A DNA stretch of 64,000 nucleotides from contig NW_006917095.1 of NCBI RefSeq assembly GCF_000516985.1, forward strand, positions 1,365,449 to 1,429,448. Direction: 5' to 3'. Source of the DNA: Pestalotiopsis fici W106-1. Lineage: Eukaryota; Ascomycota; Sordariomycetes; Amphisphaeriales; Sporocadaceae. Shown here one piece after another: positions 23,837 to 32,647 of this stretch (its first letter is position 1; each line of letters begins with the position of its first letter). Under the pieces are notes generated by a model. That model had not been told where the DNA came from and did no database searches. It saw only the letters and a list, made by a program, of their open reading frames with translations. Made by a program: the position numbers and the translations under genes.

Positions 23837-24614
23837 AAATGTTTACAGGGGCGGGGGGCACCAAAGGCGTAAAGACAATCAATAAGAGGCCAGGATCACG
23901 ACCTTGGCAGTTTGTATCAGTTCTCTGGAGTATTTAGGGGCGACCAAGTTCACTACAAGTCTGCGTTCTTAATAGAGACAACAGGAATGGGGGCCTAGGA
24001 AAACTATGAGCAATTCTGATTTATAGCAGTTGTAATTTTAGCAAAATGGGGACTGAAGAAATGAGCATGCATGTGGTTCACTGTTAAGATTCCCCAAGGC
24101 GGGTCGAATGCCTTTTAGTTACACGGGTAGCTCGTACTATAAAGCCATTGACGTATGCTTTGTTTTAGTAGCAAAGACTGGCCGTTTCTTCGAATCGACG
24201 TATCAACTCTATCATTTACGAACCAGTATATATGTTGTTTTGTGATTAAGAGTTCGAACTTCATGCTTGCATAGTGATTCAAAGACTCTGTTCACAAACT
24301 ATGATTTCCGACTTTCTGGGAGAGATGGTTATCGCCTGAATCTGAGCTCTTTGCCTAGGTTTGATTTGGTTAGGATTTTGTATTATATGGCGTTCAACGA
24401 CGGGGCAAAGCTTGATCTTTGTCGAGCCTTTTGGCTTGACGCGTTTATTGCTGACCTAATGAGAGTAGCTAAAGCTTGACGATATTCTAGAATCATTTCG
24501 AGCCTTCCGCAATCACGATCGTTATCTTGCATTGTCTCTCCCTGCTTTCTCTTCTCCCCTCCACCTCTTTGGCCAAATCATGCCCGCTCCAGAAATCACG
24601 TATTGATATCCATC
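23837..24614. other. Intergenic, 3' of CBP80
   Basis: Nothing is supported. A 70-codon frame at 24267-24479 looks protein-like in places (LDLCRAFWLDAFIADLMR) but has no partner exon, domain or conserved context visible to me. Confidence 0.5.
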
Positions 24615-25672
24615 ATGCCAGTCATTCAGACAGATTGTCGAGGATGCGGCTGTGGGCAATCAGGGTGTTATAGCTGCGAAGATCCCCTCGCCGACCCCTT
24701 TTTCCAACAGCCAGAGTCAGAATCAGAGCTGGAGGTAAAGGCCGAGTCGGTGTCAGAGTCGGAGCAGGGCGACGACGCACCATACACTGAAGGACCAAAG
24801 CTGAGCTCCTCGCTTGCTCCGCTGCGTAAACGGCGTCGTCTTGCGGACGATGGTGACGTTGACGAGCGTGATGGTGACGTTGCGCCGCCTGTGAAGAGAC
24901 CCGACACGGACGAAGTCAGTTTCAAAGAAATGGTCAACGCCCTCGGCGAACAGACAGTGCGCAGCACATTGATTCGCCTGGCTTCCATGGCGCCGTCGTA
25001 AGTAGCCTCTGGAAGGTCATTTAGCCGCTGGAAACTGGCAATGGCTGATGCATCTTGTTCAGTGCCCAGGTTTCCATTCGCCATGCGTATGCTCAGCAGC
25101 TCAGAGAGGAGCGGATGCCACAACATCCCTTGTTCTATGACTCCATCAGTAAGGAACTGTGGCACATGCTGTATACGTCGCCTGCTTCCGATATCTATCG
25201 TAGGACCAGCTCCGTCCACGAACGGCATTCCCTCGCCACGCAAACGGCAGTCAAGATTGGCCAACGCGTGCGAGACATGTTTTTCGGCATCCATGAAAAT
25301 TCGCCGTTTGCCACCAGGCTGATCGTTCTAGAGACATTTCGAAAGATTCTCAAATCCATCTTGCTGGGCGGTAATTGCCAAGAACTGGCGGGAGCCGTAC
25401 GGCATCTGTTCGAGCCAGAGCCGAGCAGTGTGCGTGGTGGGGATGTTCCCGATTACCTGCGCATGCCTGGCGACTACTTCTTCTGCGTCTATACAATGAG
25501 CGTCGAGGATAGGATCAGGGCCGGTAAAACAGTAGACAGGGACAGTACTTTGGCGGACAAGTTCAAGTGGTGCCGGGATGAGGCACGGAGGCTTGGCCTC
25601 AAGTCGTTTAAGCCGCTGGACCATCTCTTGAGGGAATGGGGAGTGCCGCCTGATGGTCAGAGCTGGGACTGA
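24615..25672 (+). CDS. Unrecognised protein, Cys-rich N-terminus, two exons
   Basis: Exons 24615-24997 and 25063-25672 join in frame (donor GTAAGT, acceptor TTCAG) to give 330 aa. I do not recognise a family. The N-terminus has a compact cysteine cluster, CRGCGCGQSGCYSC (residues 8-21), which could bind a metal. An acidic Ser/Glu/Asp-rich low-complexity stretch with a basic patch RKRRR follows (residues about 35-100). The second exon encodes an ordered, mostly helical region with many aromatic and charged residues, for example ELWHMLYTSPASDIYRR and KFKWCRDEARRLGLKSF, ending in WGVPPDGQSWD. The architecture of a disordered acidic N-terminus with a possible NLS plus a helical C-terminus is compatible with a nuclear protein, but no function should be assigned. 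The gene call itself is solid because both exons end in normal splice signals and the second frame is long. Confidence 0.75.
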
Positions 25673-26319
25673 GTCGCATAGAGTTAGTTGTGTTTGTGTG
25701 ATATAATGGCCATGTGAGTTGAGGGGCTTTTCCTTCAAGTGATGGACACGATCATCTGACCTTCATAAAAAAAATAAAAAATTGTAGTCAGTCTTTATCA
25801 AAGGATAATCATAACTCTAGTACGGTACTGTTACTGGAAATTACTCTAACGACTCCGATGCGCCCCAGTGCGCCATAGAGTGACTGAGTGTGGCACACTC
25901 CCAGGGGGACGCAACGGAAGAGCTCATCGGGTCGGGTTTGTTCACACTTCCTTTCCCCACCCCTCGATATGAACATCTCTTAATTGAACCCTGACCTATC
26001 AAAACCTGGGCTGGAGTATATATGACTATCGGGTCAGGTAGCGCGGCGGTCGATCACTTTGCCAATAACGAGGATCGGAATGATGGCCTGCTACACGATG
26101 CGACACGCGGCTTAATGGGACTGGCCCCGTTATTCAAAAGTATTCAAACAAGCTTGATAGTAGTCTGCCTTGTCATATACGAAAGACACATGATTTGGAA
26201 TTCATCGCTCAATTACTATATATAGACTATCACTCGCCGAAATGACTCTAAACGGAACTTTGTGAACAATCAGATACCTGACAGAAACCCATCCTAAAGG
26301 TGGCGGAAATCGACCTGAT
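25673..26319. other. Intergenic
   Basis: AT-rich with an A-rich tract at about 25766-25784. A 67-codon frame at 26022-26225 is not supported by any feature. Probably the 3' flanks of the convergent genes on either side. Confidence 0.5.
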
Positions 26320-26779
26320 CTAACGCTTGAAGTTATATTGCTCGTTGACTGCCATTGCTGGAGGCGTCGGCAGTGCCGGAACTGGATGTGATGCTGGATT
26401 AGAACAGATCGTGCATATCATCAGCCTCAATTCCGTCTCAGGTATACATGGTCGAGGGGAAACGTCAATGTCACCGAGGTAAACTCACCGTCGTCAACGC
26501 CCGTCGGCTTGATGTCGTCAGAGGGCGTGATTTGAATGTCCTCGTGCCCGTTGGGAACCCATTACCCGACACCATCCATTTATTCTACCGCACTGACTGT
26601 CTGGTCCAGCAAGTCGACCCTCCACATCTTCGAAATGGCACCCGGATTCGTCGAGTTGATACAACAACATCGTCGATTCGGAGGAACATGACAAGCATCG
26701 TGGCCTAGTTTCAAAATGAGATTCGTAATGGCCTAGCCTGAAGACCTCGAAAGTTCTCAGTAGCCATTTTCATTCGCAT
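26320..26779 (-). CDS. Candidate four-exon micro-gene, small Cys-containing protein
   Basis: Too fragmented for simple frame finding. Proposed exons in transcript order are 26779-26746, 26704-26598, 26540-26489 and 26393-26320, giving about 88 aa with continuous frame. The protein reads MRMKMATENFRG, then HDACHVPPNRRCCCINS, NPGAISKMWRVDLLDQT, DIQITPSDDIKPTGVDD, and ends SHPVPALPTPPAMAVNEQY. The last intron is convincing (GTGAGT donor at 26488, CTGATG and TTCTAATCCAG at the acceptor); the first is only 41 nt with a weak GTCTTC donor; the second could use a donor at 26588 instead, adding three residues. A TATTTAAA box lies 235 bp upstream near 27015, followed by a pyrimidine-rich leader. There is no signal peptide or membrane segment. 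I do not know the family. The middle and C-terminal segments look coding; the N-terminal join is the least certain part. Confidence 0.42.
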
Positions 26780-27435
26780 AATCTCCAGGTTATGGGCTGA
26801 CGGCTCCACTACCGCCCGCACTGGAGAACAAAGTTGACACTAGGTTGTGTATGAAGATGAAAGAACAATATGGATTGTGTGCAGAGAGGTCGTAATGAAG
26901 TTATTGTGAGTGAGTGAGATTTTGAGAGCATTTGAGATTGCTGAATCCTTTGGAGGTGCAGCCAATGAACAAGAGAGAAAAAGAAGAGACCATACAAGAG
27001 GGGCCTCAGGAAGTTTAAATACCCAGGATCTCGCTCCGTTCGCGGTTTCCAAGTCTGTTGGCCTAGAGGAAAGAATCCTAATCGTCTGAACAATCAAAAC
27101 ACATGATCCTTTGGGACGAAGGCAGGCACCGTTGGATCAAAAACATGCCTGCCCCAATCATCAACAACGGCAATGACTGAGATCACTATCTATGTCACCA
27201 CGCTCATAGACAAATACCTTCAAGTTATTGACCGCGATCCTGTTATTTCCATCTCCTTTTCAACTCAGATTTCCGGTCAGATGCTCGCTTTTTACTTGTA
27301 TTATTCTACTTTGATGCAAGAGGAGCCCTATCTCGTATGGTCCACCTCTTTTGCGGAATGTTGGGCAGGTGTCATGTACAGAGGACGCTTTCCTCTGTTA
27401 CTGTTTCCACCATCACTGCCTTCCTTCATTACCGC
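26780..27435. promoter_or_regulatory. Probable promoter and leader of the micro-gene
   Basis: On the minus strand GGGTATTTAAAC near 27012-27023 is followed by a C/T-rich leader typical of fungal 5' UTRs. The rest, up to the inverted-repeat element starting near 27436, shows no gene. Confidence 0.35.
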
Positions 27436-27565
27436 TAATATCAAGACTGCAGAACAGTGTAGGGGCCAACGTAGGGGACAGTCGGGGAACCCTGGATACA
27501 CAGAGAAGGACCGTTGGATGGCCGAACAATCGGCTCCAATGGCAGCCTTCAGCTACTTCTTTCGT
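27436..27565 (+). repeat. Left inverted-repeat arm
   Basis: Matches, inverted, the inner (28220-28323) and outer (28404-28437) right arms with scattered substitutions such as GAACAATCGG versus GAATAATCGG. Confidence 0.65.
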
Positions 27566-27946
27566 AGTTTTTCCGGGCCTATCGCGCAATGGATGTCTTG
27601 TTTCTGACATTGTAATGAGTAGCGGCTAATGTGTGCCACAGAGCCAAGTTATTCAGTCATTCACACATCAATTTTTAAAGATGAAAACCATTTTTCAACT
27701 TTATTCTTAATCTGGGCTCTGGTTATATCAGCGCCAGAATTTTGACTTAAAGAACGTCGGACGATATTTTTCGAAATGGCCAGATGTCAAGGCCCAATGC
27801 ATAATTGGGCATCATCGGATCAACAGAAAAACATATTAATACTGATAGCCAAATTAGCGGTCCAAGAATTTGTGGCACGCTATGCATATTCTCATGACTT
27901 TCAAACGTAGTTTTTTTTTTTTTTTTTTTTTTTCAAGTTAAGAAAC

Positions 27947-28441
27947 ATGGGGAAATATTTCGTGATTGACATATTCGGCCCAGATGTCAAGCTAATGCCA
28001 AGTTATATGTACATAGGCAGCAGTGAAGTTGTTACCTTGACACATTGCAACCAACATGGATGTCAAATGCCAGCCTGCTCACCCAACCGGACTTTCCTCG
28101 AGATATGGGCAACGGAATCAGGCCAAGCTGAATCTGGTCCGATATGTAGAAAGTGCCGCAAGGATTACCTGCATTGGATAGGTACATCTGATAAAAATCC
28201 GTCTGCGCGGTATATGAGCAAAGAAGCAGCTGAAGCCTGCCCATTGGAGCCGATTATTCGGCCATCCAACGGTCCTTCTCTGTGTATTCAGGGTTCCCCG
28301 ACTGTCCCCTACGTTGGCCCCTATACTTTTCTGCAGCTCAACAGGCAATATAACCTTCAAGCCTTGGAGCAGGTCGATTTCCACAACCTTTTGGATGGGT
28401 TTTATGTCACCCCTACGCTGTTTTGCAGTCTTGATATTTGA
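27947..28441 (+). CDS. Doubtful ORF inside the TIR element
   Basis: An open frame of 164 codons begins just after the T run and reads out through the right repeat arm. Its first 85 codons contain clustered Cys/His (HCNQHGCQMPAC, ICRKCRKDYLHW) that could be a small zinc-binding segment; the remainder is translated inverted repeat and ends exactly at the element boundary. I do not recognise a family. It may be a remnant of the element's own gene or chance. Confidence 0.2.
   Translation: MGKYFVIDIFGPDVKLMPSYMYIGSSEVVTLTHCNQHGCQMPACSPNRTFLEIWATESGQAESGPICRKCRKDYLHWIGTSDKNPSARYMSKEAAEACPLEPIIRPSNGPSLCIQGSPTVPYVGPYTFLQLNRQYNLQALEQVDFHNLLDGFYVTPTLFCSLDI
28220..28438 (-). repeat. Right inverted-repeat arm, interrupted
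   Basis: Inverted copy of 27436-27565 split by about 85 bp (28324-28403) that has no counterpart on the left. The segment after the break repeats the motif seen just before it, which suggests local duplication or insertion of a second element end. Confidence 0.6.
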
Positions 28442-29302
28442 CCACTGCTCAACATAGTTTGAATGTCAATATTGGACTTGACTACACTTATATATCCTCA
28501 AAGAAGTCAAGTACGATAAGTAGAGCTGTAGGAAACTTGAAGTTTTGCCTTGATGGGTCATGTTGTATAGGATTGAAGTATGATAGGTATGCATTGCTAA
28601 TGAACCTCGTTAAAGCCTGTCGATTAAAGGTAATCAATGATTGAGTTTGGCTTTGTTTCAAAAAGTGCAGTGCACTTTGCAGATCACTCCGGGATTCTAG
28701 GCGTACTGATTTGACTGTGCAAATTGCTTAGTACATAACCAGATATTCTTCTAGGTCAAAGGGTTTCAAGAAACTCGACGCCTTTAAGACTTGATTCATG
28801 ACAGGCGTTTTTGGGTCCTTCCATTCTGATTACCTTGTTTCAAGGTCCAAGGAAAAAGGGCACAAGACATAAAGACGAACAAACAGAAATTTTAACCAAG
28901 TCTGATTTCATGCCTTTTCATTTGCCATCTCGCTCCTGGTCGTTGCATCTTGTCGGACCAATTGCCTGTAATATCGGCTACTGCTCTCAAGAGCTAACTC
29001 GCTGATGCCATTGCATCACAATTCTACAAACAGAGTCTTGAGGGCGACAATTACAAAGCTGCGGCACGGGCCACTGCAACGAAAGCGTGCTATATTACCT
29101 CTTCGATATTTATACAAGCGCTGGTCAAAATTACTGGCAATAATCCTAGTCCATCTTTTTCACGGTTCGCTACGGATTTCATCTTTCCTTATGTCCCAAT
29201 GATACCGACTTGATTTGGGATTAACTTGCTACGCATGGAGTTGGTGTAAGAATGATGTGCTGCAGATATAAAGAACTTGGTAAGGATAGGCCGCCGGGTG
29301 AG
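28442..29302. other. Intergenic
   Basis: No coding frame is supported. Short frames at 28811-29005 and 29005-29202 have no recognisable features. Confidence 0.5.
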
Positions 29303-29400
29303 AGAAAAAAAAAGAAGAGAAAGAGAGAGAGAAAAAAGAGAGAGAGAGAGAAAAAAAGGAGAAAATAGAGAGAAGCAAATAAAAAAGAGAAAAAATTAAC
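29303..29400. repeat. Polypurine (A/G) tract
   Basis: Almost pure A and G on the plus strand, with GAGAGAGAGA and A-rich runs. It begins immediately downstream of the minus-strand tRNA-Glu gene, whose transcript would end in T-rich sequence here. Confidence 0.8.
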
Positions 29401-29412
29401 AAAAGAAATGTC

Positions 29413-29490
29413 TCCGACACGGGGAATCGAACCCCGGGCATGACGGATCAAGATGAGAGCGTCATATGTTAGCCACTACACCATATCGGA
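29413..29490 (-). tRNA. tRNA-Glu (anticodon CTC), intron-containing
   Basis: The minus strand folds as a standard tRNA: acceptor TCCGATA with TGTCGGA, a D arm GGTGTAGTGGCTAACAT, anticodon stem TGACG/CGTCA and T arm CGGGG-TTCGATT-CCCCG. The anticodon loop is 14 nt instead of 7; CTC sits in place after CT, and about 7 nt after position 37 (TCTTGAT) fit a minimal tRNA intron. T-rich sequence follows on the minus strand as a polymerase III terminator. Confidence 0.88.
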
Positions 29491-30231
29491 TATTGCTTGT
29501 TGAAGACCTCGGGTCTTAACATAAATCAAGTTGCTTAAACGGAAGTGGGGTAGCGAGCGCCGAGCCCAATCCTCTACAAGAGCAATCACTACAGAGTACA
29601 CTCCATACCACCAACAATCATGATCAAAGGAGCCTGTATGGTTGGTAGAATGATTGGAAAATAAATCTGCCAGGGACAGAGTTTATGACTCTGATGGTAT
29701 TCAAAATGCACTTTGATGGTCGCACAGGAACAATTGCCTACATAGAATAAACAGGATTCATCATCATTGCAGAGCCAAGCGTTTGTCTTCAATGCCATTC
29801 ATTGACGGCACTGGGAAATGTCAAGCCATAGCTACTGTGCGCCACACTATGAAAATTTGGAGAATTTCATCGACTTTTTCTAGCCAGAGGAGCCAGTCCA
29901 CTTGCAGCAGGCCGCGGTGGGGGCTCAATTGCAGTGTGTAGCCAATCGAAAGTGGGTCCGCGCACTCTTGGCAAGAAATTTGGAAGCTGCGAGCCCTAGC
30001 TAACCCACCAAAATTTGGAAGGAGCGTTTTTTTCACTTTCGCTCAACACCAAGCCTCCGCTTCGCGAGATCTCTCAGTCTTCAATCTCGTGACGACGACC
30101 ACCCACGACCACCTACTAACGTACAGGTTTGTCCGCCCTTTCGATATCTTTTTCATTGCGACGTCTATTTCACGATCGACTCATTCGACTAACACACACG
30201 CTCAGGTTCACCAAGGTCAATCGGAATCACG
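29491..30231 (+). promoter_or_regulatory. RPL4 promoter and leader with probable leader intron
   Basis: Intergenic DNA between tRNA-Glu and RPL4. Near the 3' end, GTTTGT at 30127, a CTAAC branch point and CTCAG ending at 30205 define a probable 79-nt intron in the 5' UTR, 26 nt before the start codon. A second CTAAC...ACAG acceptor lies at 30116-30126, so leader splicing may be more complex. Confidence 0.45.
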
Positions 30232-31901
30232 ATGTCGCCTCCTACCGTTTCCATCCTCGGTGCCGATGGCACCGCTGGCGCTTCTCACCCATTGCCTGCA
30301 GTCTTCTCGAGCCCTATCAGATCTGACGTCGTTCAATCTGTCTTCGTTGGGTTGGCCAAGAACAAGCGTCAGCCCTACTCCGTGAGCGAGAAGGCTGGCC
30401 ACCAGACCTCTGCTGTGAGTATTGCCAGTATCTGTCATGTTGCGATGCGAATGCTAACGGACTTGCTAATCAGGAATCCTGGGGTACCGGTGAGTACATC
30501 CAACTCCATTCGAGTCTCATGAATTATGAGAACATTGCCCGACCACGACTTCAACTGCTTCCGATCATGAGAACTCAATAGCCAGCCGGTTGTCAGACTT
30601 GGCTGGGCAACATGGACGATACACAAGAAACATTGGAACATGCGACTGATTATTTATATACAGGTCGTGCTGTCGCCCGTATTCCTCGTGTCTCCGGTGG
30701 TGGTACTCACCGTGCCGGTCAGGTATGTTGCTCCCACATCCTCACGGCGTCTCTTGAGGAATGAGGAAATATAAGAAGAAGAGGAAGAATAACAGAAGGA
30801 ATAGGCTGCCTTCGGTAACATGTGCCGCTCTGGTCGCAGTAAGTATTCTCAGGACATTTTTCATTCTGCTTTGATACTGAGATTGCTAACCAACGCTAGT
30901 GTTCGCTCCTACCAAGTACGTACCCATGGACCCACTTTTATACTCCATCACTAGTATAACCACAACATGATCATGAACCATCACGAACCACCACGACAAC
31001 AACAGCAACTGGAAAAGGAACACGAGCTAACAAGGAAACAGAGTATGGCGGAAGTGGCACGTTAAGGTCTCAACGGGCCAGAAGTGAGTATTCTGATTCC
31101 CTGATGCGAAGGAGGCAGAAAATCTGACCGAAATCCAGGCGTTACGCTGTTGCCGCTGCTGTCGCCGCCTCCGCTGTCGCTCCCCTCCTGCAGGCCCGTG
31201 GTCACGCCATCTCTGGTGTTCCCGAGGTTCCCCTGGTTGTTGACTCTGCTGTCTTCGAGGGTGCCAAGGCCGCCAAGACCGCTGCTGCCTACAAGATCCT
31301 GACCACCGTCGGTGCCTCCGAGGATGTTTTGAAGTCCAAGGGCTCCAAGAAGCTCCGTGCCGGCAAGGGCAAGCTCCGTGGCCGCCGTCACCGCCAGCGC
31401 CGCGGTCCCCTCGTCGTCTACGACCCCACCGTCGATGGCAAGGAGCTCGTCAAGGGTTTCCGCAACCTGCCCGGTGTTGAGACCTCCGACGTCTACGCCC
31501 TGAACCTCCTCCAGCTCGCCCCTGGTGGTCACCTCGGTCGCTTCGTCGTCTGGACCTCTGCTGCCTTCAAGGCCCTCGACAACATCTACGGCTCCACCAC
31601 CAAGCCCTCTGAGCTCAAGAAGGACTTCCTGCTCCCCTCCAACGTTGTTGCCCAGGCCGACCTTACCCGTCTGATCAACAGCTCCGAAATCCAGAGCGTC
31701 CTCAACGCCCCCAAGGGTACCGCTCTCACCAAGCGCGCTGGTGTCCAGAAGAAGAACCCTCTCCGCAACAAGCAGGTTCTGCTCCGCCTCAACCCTTACC
31801 ACTCTGCTTTCGTCAAGGAGAACCTTGGCTCCAAGAAGGCTGAGGAGGGCAAGCCCAAGGCTACTCCTGCCGAGTTCCTTGAGACTCTCAACGAGAACTA
31901 A
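30232..31901 (+). CDS. RPL4: 60S ribosomal protein L4 (uL4)
   Basis: Seven exons: 30232-30414, 30474-30489, 30664-30722, 30805-30838, 30900-30915, 31042-31083 and 31139-31901, giving 370 aa. The protein starts [13 protein letters not shown] and carries the uL4 core [27 protein letters not shown] and [17 protein letters not shown], the basic [17 protein letters not shown], and the eukaryotic C-terminal extension ending LETLNEN. uL4 lines the exit tunnel of the large subunit through its internal loop and contacts rRNA. Codon use is strongly biased, as expected of a highly expressed gene. Two exons are only 16 nt long (ESWGT and MFAPTK regions). Each junction keeps the conserved protein sequence in frame, which supports the model. 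The long antisense frame over exon 7 is a by-product of the codon bias. Confidence 0.95.
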
Positions 31902-32647
31902 GCGTGTGACAATGGCTTGGTGAGATAGCATTGTCGAGGAAATGAGAAAAAAGGGACATTCACACTTTGCACGGAATTTGCTTTATGTTATACGAAAGGG
32001 AACACTCAAGAGGCGTACTGGCTCGGAAATAGGTCGAGTAAATTCATGACTTCCCGCAGGTTTTGCTCGAATTGATACCATGTGATACGACACATTTTTG
32101 TAATTCTATACTTCGCCTCGCGCGTAGTCAAACATTTCCTGTCTTGGCATCCGCATTCCTAGTGAAGTCCGAGTCTCTCAAGTACCACTACCTTGGTTCA
32201 ATGCAAACCTATGCATCCTCCCGTCGCTGTTCATGATCACTGATTTTGATGCTTGTGTGATATGAATTGCATTTGGTATTCATGAGCAAGTCATTTTCAT
32301 ACGCACTACAGTAGCTCCAGGGGTATTTTATATCTCGACACTACGTATTAATGAAATTGTCCGCCCTCCCCTTTTGTGTACCTTGTCCGATAATAAGAAC
32401 AAATGATCCCCTTCGTACACGAAAACTTTTTCAACCGTTCAAACCCATCGTCCTCAATAACGAGGTGGGTGAGAAACCAACAAAACGCCGGTCATGTCTT
32501 TTGCCTCTCATTCATCACGTATAGAACCGCCCATCCTCTCCTTGATTAATGCCATGATAGTACAAGATGATTCTCTAGACAAGCCATTTCTCTTCTCGTA
32601 TTCAGCCATGTACTCATGAACAGGTATTTCCGACGGTAACTCGCACA
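31902..32647. other. Intergenic between convergent RPL4 and MAU2
   Basis: Holds both 3' UTRs. The part 32508-32667 is not neutral: on the minus strand, one frame away from the annotated MAU2 stop, it stays open and reads like a MAU2 C-terminus (DDMMCELPSEIPVHEY). See the MAU2 entry. Confidence 0.5.

Larger units (their letters stand above)
27436..28439. mobile_element. DNA-transposon-like element with long inverted repeats
   Basis: The left arm, about 27436-27565, reappears inverted on the right. An inner right arm at about 28220-28323 matches 27459-27565, including the words GGGGAACCCTG, GGACCGTTGGATGGCCG and CGGCTCCAATGG. An outer right arm at 28404-28437 matches the left terminus AATATCAAGACTGCA. 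The two right-hand parts are separated by about 85 bp that starts with a second, diverged copy of the terminal motif CCCCTANRCTNTTNTGCAG. A run of 23 T lies at 27911-27933. No target-site duplication is evident. No transposase is recognisable in the 650 bp interior. A non-autonomous TIR element (MITE-like) that suffered a rearrangement in its right arm is the simplest reading; the superfamily is unknown. Confidence 0.6.

Noticed and set aside
30490..30663. Possible snoRNA in RPL4 intron 2 (174 nt, longest intron of the gene)
   Set aside because: A CTGA lies near the 3' end but no convincing C box or terminal stem is present.
31062..31931. Minus-strand open frame of 289 codons over RPL4
   Set aside because: It is antisense to exon 7 of RPL4. 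Strong codon bias of the ribosomal gene removes stops on the other strand; its Gly/Leu/Glu-rich sequence is typical of such shadows.
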